Assembly (NCBI GenBank): GCA_903922535.1
Contig: CAIXUF010000699.1
Location: forward strand, 1-5,349
Reading direction: 5' to 3'
Length of the DNA: 5,349 nt
Source: Candidatus Hydrogenedentota bacterium
GTDB lineage: Bacteria > Hydrogenedentota > Hydrogenedentia > Hydrogenedentiales > CAITNO01
Positions 4,889 through 5,349 of the stretch are shown in pieces. The notes beneath the pieces are model-generated. The model was not told the DNA's origin. It did no database searches and worked only from the letters and a program-made list of their open reading frames with translations. Positions within the stretch are counted from its first letter, which is position 1, and the number at the start of each line of letters is the position of its first letter. A program made the position numbers and the translations under genes.

Positions 4889-5349
4889 GTGGAAAGCAGT
4901 ACCGTGGACAGAAGACAGTTTCTTTGCAGGGCAGGCGCCGCCGGACTTGCGGGCATGTCGCTTTCACAACCGGTCCTCGCCGCGGAGGATGTCGCCGGCG
5001 GCTATGGCGTGCTGGTGGACACAACCGAGTGCATCGGCTGCCGCAAGTGCGAATACGCCTGCGCGAAATCCAACAATCTTAACGAATCGCCGCTGGAATC
5101 CTTTGAGGACAAGTCCGTGTTTGACCGGCCCCGGCGCATGACGGCGGACGCCTATACGGTGGTCAACCGGTATGACAACGCCGCGCACCCGGAACGGCCC
5201 ACCTTCGTCAAGGTCCAGTGCATGCACTGCCTGAAACCCGCATGCGCCTCCGCCTGCCTGGTGGGCGCGCTCCGCCCCCAGTCCAACGGTGCCGTGACGT
5301 ATGATCCTTGGAAATGCATGGGCTGCCGCTACTGCATGGTGGCCTGCCA
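4889..5349 (+). CDS. Tat-exported HybA-like multi-[4Fe-4S] electron-transfer subunit (3' truncated by the window)
   Basis: The first 153 residues of an iron-sulfur protein that continues past the window end. Residues 1-32 form a twin-arginine signal: DRRQFL with R8/R9, a hydrophobic core ([12 protein letters not shown]) and likely cleavage near VLA-A, around residue 31. Three cysteine sets are complete: C48/C51/C54/C58 ([11 protein letters not shown]), C111/C114/C119/C123 ([14 protein letters not shown]) and C143/C146/C149/C153 ([11 protein letters not shown]). This layout matches the HybA/DmsB/FdnH-type ferredoxin subunits, which hold four [4Fe-4S] clusters and carry electrons between a catalytic subunit and a quinone-reactive membrane partner. 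The Tat signal, the N-terminal layout and the QCMHC and CRYCMVAC motifs are closest to HybA of hydrogenase-2, but related subunits of other complexes look alike, so no symbol is given. The protein should act in the periplasm and is probably the first gene of a respiratory operon. The fourth cluster and C-terminus cannot be judged. Confidence 0.88.
   Translation, partial: MESSTVDRRQFLCRAGAAGLAGMSLSQPVLAAEDVAGGYGVLVDTTECIGCRKCEYACAKSNNLNESPLESFEDKSVFDRPRRMTADAYTVVNRYDNAAHPERPTFVKVQCMHCLKPACASACLVGALRPQSNGAVTYDPWKCMGCRYCMVAC

Noticed and set aside
1..5349. CRISPR array, tRNA, rRNA, insertion sequence or phage genes
   Set aside because: No regularly spaced repeats, no tRNA-like cloverleaf, and no transposase or integrase motifs were seen on either strand.

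Overview
The window is GC-rich bacterial DNA with a Gram-negative character. The evidence is a periplasmic sensor domain with a c-type haem site, a twin-arginine (Tat) signal on an iron-sulfur protein, and two genes starting with GTG. The sequence alone does not fix the phylum. The gene set (YfhO-like membrane protein, haem-type sensor kinase, HybA-like ferredoxin, HicBA) would suit an anaerobic or facultative respiratory bacterium, but that is inference.

Layout: (1) bases 2-1543 (+) are the C-terminal part of a large YfhO-family membrane protein whose N-terminus lies outside the window. (2) Bases 1544-1716 form a compact control region: a plausible terminator (1583-1634), a clear sigma70-type promoter (-10 TATAAT at 1652-1657) and a leader hairpin. 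(3) Bases 1717-3919 (+) are a two-component operon. It encodes a sensor kinase with a CXXCH haem c site in its periplasmic domain and an overlapping NarL/FixJ-type response regulator. (4) Bases 4033-4487 (-) are a convergent hicB-hicA toxin-antitoxin pair joined by an ATGA overlap, with its own promoter. (5) Bases 4488-4888 are a divergent intergenic region of about 400 bp with promoter-like sites and inverted repeats. (6) Bases 4889-5349 (+) are the start of a Tat-exported, multi-[4Fe-4S] HybA-like electron-transfer protein that runs off the window.

How the genes may work together: the kinase probably reads a periplasmic redox or gas signal through its haem and phosphorylates the LuxR-type regulator. 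An obvious candidate target is the respiratory-type Fe-S gene that starts at 4889, but this link rests only on proximity and a shared redox theme. The HicBA module lies between them in the opposite orientation and looks like an independent insertion. The YfhO gene appears to be a separate transcription unit. The most interesting points are the haem c sensor domain on a HisKA_3 kinase, a cysteine cluster next to its phospho-acceptor helix, and an inverted repeat that could mask the ribosome binding site of the Fe-S gene.
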